A stretch of DNA of 64,000 nucleotides from Tetradesmus obliquus (Eukaryota > Chlorophyta > Chlorophyceae > Sphaeropleales > Scenedesmaceae): contig CP126201.1 of the NCBI GenBank assembly GCA_030272155.1, forward strand, positions 1,904,501 through 1,968,500. The letters are read 5' to 3'. The notes under the pieces were generated by a model, which worked only from the letters and a program-made list of their open reading frames with translations, searched no databases and was not told the DNA's origin. Below, one piece after another: positions 12,517 through 25,273 of the stretch. Numbering within the stretch: position 1 is the first letter of the stretch; the number at the start of each line of letters is the position of its first letter. The position numbers and the translations under genes are program-made.

Positions 12517-14141
12517 TCCCTAGGAACCAAGTGAACAGACTAGGAGATGTCGCTGTCGGTATCCCGCCTTGCACTGCTTGCTGCACGGATCAGCTCTCTT
12601 CTAGTAGATGCTGGCCTAATAGAAACCGAAAGAATATTTCAACGCTGCTGAAAGCCCACAGAGTGCAAACATACTAGCGCTGGTTGGCACCCTGACATAT
12701 GGGTCACCCTAAGTCGGGCAGTCCGCCCTCAAAGCACTATTCACTAGCCATCTGACAACCACAGCTTGCACGGGAAGCGCGATATGCACCCCATAGTGGT
12801 AGGTGCCTTGCTGCTGTCACATTGTCACGTGCAGGATGCACTTAATCTACGCCGATGTCGCTGTATTGAGCGTCGATCAAATGAAGGGTGTTATAATGCA
12901 AGTATTTGACAACAGTTCCAGGCAGGCCGGGTTCTGGAACTGCAGTTGAGGACGTGCCTTGGATCTTCAGCCTGGAGGTACCCTGTACCCAAACTGACAC
13001 ACGCACAGAAGCTTAACAAAAGTTCGCACGACGGCTCTTTTTCTGCAGTATAGGTTTAGGCGTGTCGCCGCTGCTTCAATTGGTGAGGCCAAGCTGTACC
13101 TTTGTTACGCTTTGTAAAAAGATTCAGCATGTGTACAGCCTGTACCGCTTACTAGGCTTGCATCAGCGCTGGCGGCTTACTGGGCTTGCATCAGCGCTGG
13201 CGGCCAGCTGGCTGGCGGTTGGCTAGCCTGCTGGGGACCATGACCAACCCACTAGGACACAGCCTAGCTGTCGAAAATGCAATGTTGATTTGATCGGCGT
13301 GTTACAATCCTCTCAATGGTGGCAGTAAGCCAAAGCCACATGCCAGGCAGTGCCTGGTGCCCAGAACATCATGATGCAACATCCGTCACCGCCTCGCACC
13401 GCCAATGCAGACCTTTGCTAGCGATCCGATACTGCAGTGAATCCTGCATCAGTGATGCATCCATTGCAACAGGCTCATACTCGCTGCAGCTGCTTCACAG
13501 CAGTAACAGCACGCTAGAAGAGTACTGCTGGATCACAGGCAGAACAACACCCAAGCACACAGCGGCACTCAATCCCAGCCTGGGATCACTGGTCACCTGG
13601 CGGGAGCCTGCTGGCCTTGCCTCACAAACCACAGGGCACACACTAGCAGTGGACATTGTCCTTCTGCAATGCTGCACACCACTGCTGATCATCAGGTGTG
13701 CGGCATATCGATGCTACATAAAAATCTCTGGTCTTGCTACACGTGAATTTTCTAGGTGAAGATGCTGGCTGTGCATTTCAGCATCCCCAGAATCCCGCAA
13801 AGTATGACCCGATAGCTGCTCACACAGCTTCTTGGCCGTGGTTTGTTGATATTGACTACGCACCCAGCCCTGCTGCCTACACCATGACACAGAGCAAAGC
13901 CACCGTGCCTACATGGTGATAACGCCTTGGCAGCACAGCACCTGCTCAACTCATGCCTTTGCAGGACTACCGGCCAGTTGAAGTCACATGTTCTTACAGG
14001 CTTAGTGCTACCCCAACACGCATATTGCACTCCTGCAGGGCCTGCCAGCTCCCAGCCTGCCACCACACTGCGGGGCGCACCCACAGCTGCATTAGCCACA
14101 AACCAACCAGCAACCCAAAGCATTACTGTCACCAAGACACA
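12517..14141. other. Intergenic, no supported gene
   Basis: This should hold the PTEN promoter and the 3' flank of USP. A 28-base motif is tandemly repeated at about 13150-13205. A 147-codon open frame at 13316-13759 (+) resembles nothing I know and is not called. Confidence 0.5.
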
Positions 14142-14256
14142 TCAGGCCTGCCCACCTGCCAGCACTGCCTCAAATGCTTTGGCCGTCACCGCTGCTGCTG
14201 CTGCTGTTGCTGCTGCAGCAGCCTCATCCCCGGGTACTTCTGCTGCTGGAGCCTCA

Positions 14257-14297
<41 letters not shown>

Positions 14298-17200
14298 CTG
14301 TGGCACAATGTAATCGCCCGGCTGGTCAAACACGAGCTCCAGTGTCTCATTGCGGATAACCCTGAAACCCCTGATGGCCTCCTCCAGGGAGGGGCTGTCC
14401 ACCTGCAGCAGCAGCAGCAGAAGCAGCAGCAGCAGCGGCGGCAGCAGCAGCAGCAGCGACAGTGACAGTGTGAACTCCAAGGTCTCATTGCGGATGACCC
14501 TGAAGCCCCTGATGGCCTCCTCAAGGGTGGGGCTCTCCACCTGCAGCAGCAACGGCAGCAGTGACATTGTCAGCTCAATTGTCTCATTGCAGATGACCCT
14601 GAACCCTCGGATGGCCTTCTCAGGGTGAGGCTGTCAACCTGCAGCAGCAACGGCAGCAGCGGCAGCGGCAGCAGCAGCAGCAGTGGAACCACCTTTCAAA
14701 CCAGCACTATACACCCTCACGTAAAAACCAGATTAAAGCATTTTAAGGCCTCCAACTACCAGGCCAAGCACGCTTGACTTGGCAGGTCCATGCATGCAAC
14801 CACATGCATGAACGCACGTAGCGCCACCTTTTCAACTGGAGTCCAGCTCCAGCCCTGGTTGCTGACAGTCAGCTCATCCAGCACCTACTTGGCACCCGGC
14901 ACCACAAATGCACCACACCGCCAAAGCCGAAAAGGCTAAAACAGCTAGACATGGAGCTAGACCCAGCCTGTTGCTTAGAGTCCAGCTCCAGCCCTGGTTG
15001 CTGACAGCAGGCCATCCAACACAACCTTGGCACCCGGCAGCACACACCTACCACGCCACTAAGCTAGACCGACGTGTAGCAAGACCAACCTTTTCAATTG
15101 TAGTCCAGCTCCAGCCTGCATTGCTGACAGTCAGCCCATCCAACACAACCTTGGCACCCGGCAGCACATACCTACCACTACTGAGTTAGGACGACATGTA
15201 GCAAGACCCACCTTTTCAATTGGGGTCCACTTCCAGCCCTGGTTGCTCACAGTCAGCCCGTCCAGCACCACCTTGGCACGCGGCACGCCAATTTTGCTAC
15301 ACCACTCACCCCGACTGGCATGTATCTGGGCTATTGCTAGCAGCACGTCCAGCACAAGACCAACCTTTTCAATTGGAGTCCAGCTCCAGCCCGCGCTGCT
15401 GACAGTCAGGCCATCCGGCACCACCTTGGCACCCGGCACGACAATTCTGCTACACCACTCGACCCCAGTGGCATATTTCTGGGCTATTGCTAGCAAAACG
15501 TCTAGCACAAGACCCACCTTTTCAATTGGGGTCCAGCTCCAGCCCTGATTGCTGACAGTCAGCCCATCCAGCACCACCTTGGCACCCGGCACCGCCCGCA
15601 CCACCAGGGCGCCATCAACCCTCAGGTTCTTGACGCTGATGTCGTGCCCCTCCAGCAGCAGCACCGACTTGGGCGCCAGCAGCAGGCTGCCATGAGCCAC
15701 CTTGTCCTGCGAAGAAGTCAGAAAGCAGCGGAAATCTTGATGAATAGTTGCGCCACTCCCGCAGAAGCACCTATCTGGGGGCCAGCAGCAGGCTGCCCTG
15801 AGCCACCTTGTCCTGCGAAGAAGTGAAACAGCACAGCAGCATCTGGATGAAGGGCATGTAGCATCAATCATTGTCATACTTTGTGATGGGCAGCAGCAGG
15901 CTGCCCTGAGCCACCTTGGCCTGCAAAAAAGTGAAACAGCACAGTAGCATCTGGATGAAGGGCATGTCGCACCAATCATTGTCATACTTTGTGTGCTGTG
16001 CAGCAGCAGGCTGCCCTGAGCCACCTTGGCCTGCAGAGAAGGGCACATATGTTATCACGGCAACAGAGGCAGTGACGACTGACTCTACACATGATCAACA
16101 CTGTTTCTATCCCTCTCACAACACCGCAGCCAGGCAGGGTGTAAACGAAAGGCACAGCACAACCCGCGGCCACTCCTCTGCTGAAATCCATGCATGCAAC
16201 GCACGTAACAAAGTGACATAGTCGTAACAATGTTAGTAACACCGCTCACCTTCACCGCAGCAGGCAGGGTGCAAAGGAGGGGCTGAGCACCACGCGCGGC
16301 CACTCCTCCACAGGGATGCCGATATACATGCCCTCCTCACCTACCATTGGGTACAATGTTACCAACTGCATTCCTAACAGCATTTATAACACAGCCCACC
16401 TTGACAGCAGCCAGGCAGGGTGCAAAAGAGGGGCTGAGCACCACGCGCGGCCACTCCTCCACTGGTATGCCGATGTACATGCCCTCCTGGGGGCTGCCCA
16501 CATCAGCACCAGCCATCAGCATCAGCGCCTCGCAGTTGGCCTGGCAAGGAAGGCAGCAGCAGCAGCAGCAGCAGCAGCAAAACGGCACCAGGCAGTTGAC
16601 TGCAGGGCACGAGCAGCGCCCGCCATCAGCATCAGCGCCTCACAGTTGGCCTGGAGCAGCAGCAGCAGCAGCAGGCAGTTGGCCCAGCCAGACGGCTTAG
16701 AATACATTCGGCAGCGTGTTGAGCGTTTAAGCAGAATCACAATTGAGCCTTGTAGGTCTCCATCACTCCTACTGTGGCGATGCACCCTGCACCCTCAAGC
16801 AAACAGCATTGATTGTTCAACAATGAATATCTGACATAGCCTGTATCCCAAACATGTAGCCCGCACCTTGTAGATGTCCATCTCCCCAGTGGTGGCGCTG
16901 TGTGTGGGGTTGCCTTCAGCCGCCTTGGCGCGCGCATCAGCAGGCGAGTTCTTGACTGGGCTGTAGGTGGCCCACACCTGCAGGCAAATTGCATACATGC
17001 ACAACTAAAATGAGGTTGTGTAACTTGAGGCAAACAAGCGAGTTCTTGCCTGGCCTTTGACTGCGTGAGTAAGCAATGTGCAGCTGCTGGCAGTGTGGTA
17101 TAAGGGCAACCCTAAAGTTCTAGCCTGTCAGGTTGTGATGCGCGCAGCCTGCAGCACTGACCTAGAGAACCACCCATCGCAAACCAACAAGTAGCAGTAT

Positions 17201-20200
17201 GCGCAGTTTCCACATCTAACTGCTGGCTGGGTTGCCTTATCAAGCACATTCTGGCGCCAACAAAGCAGAGTTTTGGTGTAGGCCTTGCATCAAGCGCGCC
17301 TGGTTGACATACACCCTGCCCAAACGCTTCAACTACGCCCTGCCGGCAGTTCGATTTCAAGTTTCACCCCCAGCCGGTTTACACAGCCTGTCACAGCCCA
17401 CAACAGCCCAGCCCAGTTCAACCCCAATGAACCCTCCTGCCAAAGCACTCTCACACCAACATTGCCCCACCTGGTTGACGACTGTGAAGCCGACTTCATT
17501 ATATGCCGGCAGCGCCTTTGAATAGTCCTGCGCCATGCACTCGTAGTAAGTGGCACACAAGTCGCCCAAACACTTGCAACATGACTCCACAACCACTACG
17601 AAACCCAAACCATAAACTGGTATCACAGCAGATTCCTACCTGGTTGACCACTGTGAAGCCAACCTTTGCATCTGCCGGCAGGGCCTTGGGGTAGTCCTGC
17701 ATCATGCACTCATATCCGCCCCAACACTTAATAAAAGCAATCTAAAAAAAACCAAGTAACCCCAGCCATAAACCTTTGCATCACAGCAAAACCTACTTGG
17801 TTGACGACTGTGTTGACAACCTTGGCGTCTGCTGGCAGGGCCTTGGGGTAGTCCTGCATCATGCACTCCACCTCAAAGACTCTCCAAAGCCACAGCCATC
17901 TGACCCCTGCTGAACCACCCACCTGGTTGACGACTGTGAAGCCCACTTTGGCGTCTGCCGGCAGGGCCTTTGGATAGTCCTGCATCATGCACTCCAGGCG
18001 TGTGCTGCTCTTGAAGGCGGTCTTGGTCGCGTCCTTGTACTTGGGGTTTACAAACTCGCTGATGTTGCCGCCCGTGGCTGCCAGCTGCGGCACGTAGCTG
18101 GAGAGCTTCAGCACCAGCTGGTTGATGTTGCCGGGGAAGGGCGACCAGCCTGCAGGACATATCAATGTAAAATGTAACATATGACAGTATGTGTTGGCAC
18201 CCAGCTGGCCAGCTTGAGCACCGCCTAGTTGATGTTGCCGGGGAAGGGGGAACAGCCTGCAGTGCAATACATTTGGTGTCATGACAAGTCATCGTTAAAT
18301 GTGCACAAAGCTGGCTGGCTTGAGCACCAGCTGATGGGGAGGGGCGACCAGCTTGCAGCGCAAAGGCCATTCAATCGCACACACATCGTTGTTGCAGGCA
18401 GACTTGCAGGATGCATACTTGCAGGTTACATCCAACAGTCAGACTCAGCTGCTACTAGAAACACCAGCAAACATGCATAACCAAATGAAAACCACGCTCG
18501 TCGTTCACGTCGGTGGTGCTACGCAGCAGCGGGTCCAGCTGGTTGTACTCCACGTTCACAGCCTGACACAGATCTTGCCACGCATCACCCATCCTACTAG
18601 CCACCATCAGCCAGATCAGCTGATACATCTGTTCAGCCAGGTGGTCATCAATTAGGAAACCTTGTTGAATCAAAGCTCATTAAATGTTTGAAGGTAACAG
18701 CTAGCCAACTCACCGCTCTCATCATTCACATCACCATCCTTGTTGATGGTGCTGCGCAGCAGCGGGTCCAGCTGGTTGTACTCCACGTTCACAGTCATTG
18801 CGCCGCTGCCGTCGGCCTTTGTGAGCCGCGTGATGGCCCCGATGGCCTCCTTGGCCTTGCGGGGCACTGCCAAGCTGTTCATGTCGTAGTCGTTTGCTGC
18901 TGACAGGCCAAGGGCAGCCAGCAGCGCACGGAACACGAGTGCATTGGTGTCCTGCAGGAGAGGCAGCATTACAGCATGGCTGTTGCAGCGACTGTGCAGC
19001 TATGTCTGCTAGCTGCCCTGCAAGCATCCTCAACGTCCCCAGCAGCAGCAAGGCTGTCACCACGTGCACGCTCAGCACTGAGAAACAACAGTATGGCTTA
19101 TGCAGCCTAGCCCATGCATCCTACCATCCAACAGTTTCTGCCATTTCCAGCAATTTCTGCCACATTCACGTGCTGCTGTTACGGCGTGGCAGGAGCAGGA
19201 GCACACCCACCTGGAAGAAGCACGACCCCTGCAGCCCCTGCTGCTGCTAGTACTACCCCTCTACTGTCCCCACACTGTCCCACTGCTGTCCCAGTGCTGT
19301 TGCCTTACAGTACTGTCCCCAAGCTGTCACGCACCTGGAAGAAGCACACCCACTGCAGGCCCTGCTGCTGCCACTGCTGCGTGAGCCCGCTGCGGTGCAG
19401 CAGGCCGTGCACATCGCCATGCCCGTGCGGCTTTGTCTGCACTGCATACGCGTCGCTTGGATCCAAAGCCAGATGTGCATCATTGTCAATCAGGCAAGGA
19501 ACCTTCTCCTGCTTGATCAGCACCACCTGCAGACGGCCAGGCAGTCAAACATAAGTCAAAGTTTCAGATAAGATTAGATCCAGAATCTAGTGTGCAATGT
19601 TGTCATTCAGGCACGGCACCTCTTCATGTTTCATCCACACCACCTGAAAACCGTGAAACAGTCGAACAACCTGCCAGGCAAGTCAGGCCTCTTGGTGTAC
19701 CAAACTGCCGGTTGAGTCAAACGCCTGGCAACTCAAACTGCCGGGCAAGTCAATCCGCCAAGAAACTTAGATGTCAATTGCAATGCACAATAGCAGCTCA
19801 GCAACGCAGCAGCACAGCAGCACAGCAGCCCACCTGCCCTTCTTCCATCCCAAAGTTGCTGTGCTTCTTCAGAAGTGCCTCAGTGCGGCCATGCGTGTCA
19901 TCGCTTGTCATGATTGCCAGCGGCAGGCGGCGGCCCTCAGCTGCTGCACCAGACGCGTCCTGCAGGATTGACACGAAACAGCAGCAGTGACATCGGCACA
20001 GGTGGGAGGGGTCTGCAGTTTGCTGATTGGGCACTCTAGCTGCTAGCTGCTGTGGTACTCAATGCCCCAAGCTATGTAGTGTAGCTTAATGCTGCTTCAG
20101 CAATCCGCATTCATGCAGGACAGCAGCCTGAACTGCATGCGCTTATGTGCAGATGAAAGTGTGTGCCACAACGTGGTAGGGCCAGTGAAACTACATGTAG

Positions 20201-22894
20201 CCTGCTGCGTGACATCTGACAATTTGCACCTGCAACGCCAGGATTGACTCGATGTACAGCTGCAGGAAGCAGCGCCCACTAGCGGACTCGCAGGGCAGCG
20301 CCACCTTGATGCCTGCAGGAGGCAGCAGTTTGACTGGATATCAGCAGTTTGACTAGATCTCAGCAGTTTGACTGGATCTGGCTTGATGCCGGCCATGTCT
20401 TTCAGACTGGCTAAATTCTTCACCAGCTGTGGTGGTGATTGCCACCAGACCAACAAACATAGCACCAAGGCCCACATACAACCTATAGCAGCCACCAGAA
20501 AAGCAAGTCAAGGTGCCTGCGCCTGCTGGTGCAATGCCACAAACGCTGTCACAAATTGCAAATTTAACCGCACCTTGGTAGCCCAGCCGCTCCCCCAGCC
20601 CACCAGCCACCAGCACGAATGCCGTCTGTCCTGCAGCCGCCAGCCCTTGGCCCTCCAGCTGCAGGAAGCGCCCCGAGCTACAATCACCCAGCCACCCTAA
20701 GCACACTCCGCACTGTGCAAGCTGCCCTGGACAGCCCAGCCGCTCTCCAAACCCGCCTGCCACCAGTATAAACACCCAAAGGCCGTCATCAGAAGAACAA
20801 CATAGCGTCAAACCTTGTCCAAACAACCGCACCTTGGTAGCCCAGGCGCTCCCCCAGCCCGCCAGCCACCAGCACGAATGCCGCCTTGCCTGCAGCCTCC
20901 AGGCCCTGGCCCTCCAGCTGCAGGAAGCGCCCAGAGCCAAAGTCCAGCCGCTCGCCTTCAGGCACTGACGGCGTGTAGCCGTCAAACGCATTGCGGCCTG
21001 CAAAAGGCATTATGGCAGCACACACGCACACAGTGATTGAGCGCGATGTGTGCACACCCCATCTGCTGCTGCCAGGTGTACGGCACTGAGGGCGTGCAGC
21101 CGTCAAAGGCGTTGCGGCCTGCACAAAAGTAACAGTTGTTGCACCAGACAAGCGTGTCATGACTGTGTGCATCTCGACTGTGATTTGTAGCCGTCAAAGG
21201 TGTCGCGGCCTAGCACAAGGCAATTTGGCGACACACTCACACGCACAGCAGTATGTATGTAAATATGTCAACACCTCACGGGTTCCTGCCAGGTGTTGTT
21301 TGTGAATACATGGCCATCCTAGGGTGGCTCATGCCATCTACAATGGTTTTGAACCGCATGTGTCCAATGACAAAGCTGCAAGCTCAACCACAATCACAGG
21401 GAAAGCCCAACAGCTGTGGGTGTGGATGTGCATTCATAGCAGTGTTTGACGATCAGGCAAGCGCTGCAGCACCATTAGCGCCACTGCCTGCACAGATCAA
21501 GCTGCTGTGAAACATTATTGGGGTTGCGTACAGCTTGCAGTTGTTGCTCACCTTCCTTTGAGTCTGCCAGCAGGTGCTTTGCGTTGTGGATGTAGGCTGC
21601 TAGCCCTCCATGGTAGTTGGCGTCAAGCAGCACCAGCTGCTGCAGCAGGCGCCGCTTGTCAGCATCGGCCTCTCCTGCAAGTAGCAGCAGCAGCAGCAGC
21701 AGCAGCAGCAGCTCAACCCAAAAAAATGCCATGCTGCAATACGTCAAGCAGGCATGAAAGCACCGGGTCACAAACAATGAACAGGAAGCAGAGACACGCA
21801 GGATGCAACAGGCTGGCAGCTGGCAATGCACGTATTGTGGAAACGCCTGTAAAAGGCCTCTCGAAAGGGATAGTATCGCAGTCACCCACCGGGTGCCGGC
21901 CATGCAGCAAACAGGTGAGCCTGTCCCTCCTCAACCAGCATCCTGATGATAGCTAGCTCCTGCACGTATGTCAAAGGAGATTTAAGGGATTGTACACAGC
22001 AGGGGCGGCAGAAGGAGCAGCAAGAGCAGCAACAGCTTGCATGACGGAAAATTTATCAACCGCCAAAGTTGCGCAGTTTGCTTGCAGTTGGTGAGTGTGT
22101 TGCTAGCTGCGTGGAAGCACCTCGCTGTTGCTGCTGCACAGCACATGTCGGGACGGCAACCCCTGCACATACAAGTGCATTGCTGGGTGATACGCAGGCG
22201 CAGCTGCTTAGCTGCACTTTGATGCCCGTGCAGACATCCAACATGTGCATGCTTACATGTATGTAAGCATATTCAGCTGGCACATATGCTTACATATCCA
22301 GCTGGCACACTCAAAACACGTGCTTACACGCTGCAAGTGCTATGACCAGTGCCTGCTGCAAAGCAGCCTCTGCTGGCGCCACAAGGCATGCCCTAACACA
22401 CCTGCTCACTGAAGAGCTTCTCATTCCCCTTTAGCGCATCAGCAACAGGGTCCGCAGAAGCAGCAGGTGCTGCTGCTGGCTCCTGCTGCACTGCTGCTGC
22501 AGGCGCTGCCTCTGCATCCCGCACAGGAGGCTCGGGAGTTCCAGGTGCTGCTGGCTCTGCAGCATCATCCAAAAGAGGCTGCATCTTGATGGAGCGCTGC
22601 TGGTGTCCTGCTGCATCGCCTGCTCCCTTCTTGGTTTTCCTGCAAGGGCAGGTGGCCAGGCAGCATCAGCGCCAGTCAAAGTCAAGCGCTGCATGAATGC
22701 AGCAGTGCTGCGTGCTATGTGTCTACCTTATAGCTACAGCAGCGCCGGCTCCAGCAGCAGCTGCTACGCCCACGCCTGCAGCCAATCAGGGGAACTGCTG
22801 TGAGATACTGTACTGTAGTGCCTCAGCGGCACCTTCGTCCGTCGTGTGCACTACACGCCTCACCAGCCACTAACTTCAACACCCTAATAGCCAT
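14142..22894 (-). CDS. USP: UDP-sugar pyrophosphorylase
   Basis: Fifteen exons join in phase: 22894-22864, 22775-22727, 22639-22402, 21959-21890, 21674-21552, 20997-20833, 20312-20230, 19959-19834, 19526-19335, 18951-18714, 18149-17923, 16977-16867, 16540-16400, 15706-15518 and 14402-14142. They encode 747 residues (Arabidopsis USP has about 614). The enzyme makes UDP-sugars from UTP and sugar 1-phosphates, serving cell-wall and glycan synthesis (known family role). Visible motifs are the nucleotide loop AGGLGERLG (about 215-223), [60 protein letters not shown] and HSATTGEM, then a C-terminal domain with IRGFRV and FDQPGDY. The C terminus is Ala-rich. The N-terminal extension starts [14 protein letters not shown], a hydrophobic stretch followed by RKTKKG, and could anchor or target the protein. 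Nearly every intron contains copies of adjoining exon ends. Confidence 0.93.
14473..14640 (-). repeat. Two copies of the start of USP last exon
   Basis: Two diverged copies of the 5' part of exon 14402-14142 (encoding [17 protein letters not shown]) lie directly upstream of it in transcription order, each next to a CTGCAG-like acceptor and poly-CAG. Confidence 0.9.
14826..15436 (-). repeat. Five copies of the end of USP exon 14
   Basis: Five diverged copies of the last 70-80 bases of exon 15706-15518, with the adjoining donor, stand in tandem downstream of it. They begin near 15359, 15209, 15082, 14960 and 14826, with spacings of 120-150 bp. The copies carry the coding pattern [19 protein letters not shown] donor follows the copied AAAG end in at least four of them. 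Confidence 0.93.
15776..16044 (-). repeat. Three copies of the start of USP exon 14
   Basis: Three copies of the 5' end of exon 15706-15518 (encoding VAQGSLLL) with the flanking acceptor region lie upstream of the exon, at about 15776, 15888 and 16003. The intron side of the unit is also repeated. Confidence 0.9.
16123..16345 (-). repeat. Two copies of the end of USP exon 13
   Basis: Two copies of the 3' part of exon 16540-16400 (encoding [16 protein letters not shown]) follow it in the intron; the farther one, at 16123-16185, is the more decayed. Confidence 0.88.
16610..16660 (-). repeat. Copy of the start of USP exon 13
   Basis: One copy of the first bases of exon 16540-16400 (encoding [11 protein letters not shown]) lies upstream of the exon. 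Confidence 0.8.
17463..17880 (-). repeat. Three copies of the end of USP exon 11
   Basis: Three copies of the last 75-80 bases of exon 18149-17923 (encoding [20 protein letters not shown]) lie in tandem downstream of it, beginning near 17795, 17639 and 17463. The donor GT is kept. Confidence 0.93.
18195..18360 (-). repeat. Two copies of the start of USP exon 11
   Basis: Two copies of the first bases of exon 18149-17923 (encoding [11 protein letters not shown]) and their acceptor lie upstream of the exon in transcription order. Confidence 0.85.
18490..18562 (-). repeat. Copy of the end of USP exon 10
   Basis: One copy of the last part of exon 18951-18714 (encoding [12 protein letters not shown] and DVNDE) lies downstream of it. 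Confidence 0.88.
19208..19245 (-). repeat. Copy of the end of USP exon 9
   Basis: A short copy of the final bases of exon 19526-19335 lies downstream of it. A separate decayed copy of that exon's start lies upstream at 19590-19660. Confidence 0.75.
20568..20790 (-). repeat. Two copies of the end of USP exon 6
   Basis: Two copies of the 3' part of exon 20997-20833 (encoding [27 protein letters not shown]) lie downstream of it, one near intact at 20568-20690 and one decayed at 20697-20790. The nearer copy reproduces the nucleotide-binding loop. Confidence 0.9.
21076..21215 (-). repeat. Two copies of the start of USP exon 6
   Basis: Two copies of the first bases of exon 20997-20833 (encoding [13 protein letters not shown]) and the adjoining acceptor lie upstream of it, at 21076-21122 and 21187-21213. 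Confidence 0.88.
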
Positions 22895-23353
22895 TTCAGC
22901 TGTTACAGCTGGCTGCACCAGCCGGAACGCCAGGAGCGTCGATCACTGAACGTAAATGACTCGAGCAGAGGTTTGTACGTATGAAAGGCAAAATTGAAGG
23001 CTGAACAATGTTGCAGATGCAATGAATAAAAAAAAGCGTTTCAAAAACTGATCAAGCGTACAGCCAACCCTTGGGATAGGGCGCTGCAGGACAAGTGTCA
23101 GTATCCAAATTTTCCCTCACAAGGTTGAAGCAACAAAACATGACTCAATCGTGGAAAATAGCACTTACAATTGCACACGGTCAGCTGCTTTTCACACGAA
23201 CGCCCTATCATTGACAACTTCTGCCTGCATGGATACAGCAGACTGTGATCATCTTGCGCTGTAGCTCAGACGTTGTCCGTGCCACGTCTATGAGAAGACA
23301 TACGTCGCAGAAAATTGATGATGCAAGCTGCCGAGCAGTGTGCTGAGGGTGCC
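22895..23353. promoter_or_regulatory. Shared head-to-head promoter, USP / F-box gene
   Basis: There are 459 bp between the start codons of USP (-) and the F-box gene (+). No other gene is seen, so both promoters must lie here or extend into the genes. No specific box was identified. Confidence 0.5.
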
Positions 23354-23798
23354 ATGGCTGGAAGCGCTTGGGAGTCCCTGCCAGCTGCACTACTGCAGGT
23401 GGTTGCAGTTGCTGCTTCAGCTTGAGTCGGCCATCAACACCAATCTTTAATGTATCAAAAACATCTTCATAGAGCTTTGGACCACACACAGCACGCTCCA
23501 GCTGTTGACAGCATGCAAGTGCATCTTCAAACCATTGTAGTCGCCCAACCAGACACCAACTGGCTACTTCTGCTGATGCTGCTGCTGCTGCTGCTGGCAC
23601 ATCAACATGCTGTGTCTCATATGTATGCGTGGTCTGCCCCTTCCAGGCCATATCCTCTTACCTGCCCTGGAACGACATATTGACCAGCCGCCTCACATGC
23701 AGCCACTGGAGCAGCACACTGGCAGCGCTCATCACCCACCTGCGCGTGCATGTGGCGGCTGGTTGCAGCAACACTGGGCTGCAGCAGCAGCAGCAGCA

Positions 23799-23835
<37 letters not shown>

Positions 23836-24771
23836 CCTGCACAGCTGCTGCTAGCAGCGCTGCAGGCGCTGCCGTGTGTGCATTCAATCACACTGGTACT
23901 GACTGAGCACACAACAGCAAGTGATTTGGTGGGAGCGTTGGATGTCATCGGTGCCCATGTAGGCTGGGTTTTACACAAAACATCTGCGTATTGATAGCAA
24001 TGCTGTTGACTTGTGAGGCTTGCTGCTGCCTGTAGTGGCCTGTGGTGGCATGGACTGCTACCTGCACACAACCAGCCATGCTGCTGTTGGCGCTGCGTTG
24101 GGGAACAGCCAAAAACTGAGTACTGGTTGCAGTCAGCCTTCATAGGTGTGTCTGGTGCTGCATTCAGCCACTTGTTTGCCTGCAGCTGAGGCGTGCACAA
24201 CTGGTAATGCACAGTTGTAGGACGTGCTCTGTGACGATTTCATTCGTGAGCGTCGCCAAGGCACATATATCTGTGCTTGTGTTCTTGCCGCTTGCAGGCT
24301 GGCATCCATGCTGTGGAGCTGTCTGAGGTTGACCCGATCTACAAGAGCATGCAGTGAGTCCAATGTTGCCCTGGTGTACATAATGCAACATGCAGAAATG
24401 CCATTGCAAAAATGCCATTGCGCTGGTGCTCAGGCTGGCAGCAGAGAGCTGCTGCAGGTTATGCGCATGTTGCTCTGGGAGGTTGAGTTGTGCAAAAGAT
24501 TGACCCGTTTTACAAGAGCATGCAGTGAGTCCAATGTTGCCCAGGTCTAAGCAATGCAGTGCGCCAAAGCCCCGCTGTGCTGGTGCTGTGGATGGCCAGC
24601 AGCAATTGTGCTGATGAACATGTGAAGTTATTGCAAGATCAGCCTGTGCATTGCACACTTCATGCCATGTGTGATCAACTGTTATGCAGCAGACATACCT
24701 CAGCCAAAGCACCTGACCAGGGATGTTGACATCACCATGTACAGTTTTGCATTGTTGTTGGCAATGTTCTC

Positions 24772-24817
<46 letters not shown>

Positions 24818-25237
24818 AGAGCTCGCAGCTATGCGCACTGCTTGCACCTGCGCAAGCTGCGCCATGTGCGCGCGCTGCGCATCAAGTCGCCAGTCAGCTG
24901 GAGCCTTGATGACATCTGGCAGCAGGTTGGTACTGTATGCTGCTGTTATCATCAGCAAATGCACATGCATATTGTTTGTTGCAGTCGAACACAGGAAGCG
25001 CCACGTGCCTGCTCTGTGCATCAGGTCGCCAGTCAGCTGGAGCCGTGACGATATCTGGCAGCAGGTGGGGTGCAGTCTTACTATTTTGTCATCAGCACAA
25101 ACGCACACACAATGTTTGCTTGTTCTTGCAGTTGATTCAAGCTGTTTTATCTAGGTGCTGCTGTGGTTTTACATGCTTACACTCAGTATCGTGTCACCCT
25201 GCTGATGCTCACACACAGGTGGCTGCCATGACAACCC

Positions 25238-25273
<36 letters not shown>

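Noticed and set aside
13316-13759. 147-codon open frame on the plus strand between PTEN and USP
   Set aside because: No recognisable domain, no splice context, and similar-length chance frames are common in this composition.
14142-22894. The repeated USP segments as a cluster of several USP genes
   Set aside because: Each repeat covers only an exon end with one splice site. A single set of 15 exons gives one complete protein in phase.
23208-23651. 147-codon minus-strand open frame with protein-like composition
   Set aside because: It overlaps the first exons of the F-box gene, whose F-box is split exactly across 23354-23398 and 23647-23958 in phase. The minus frame is taken as a shadow.
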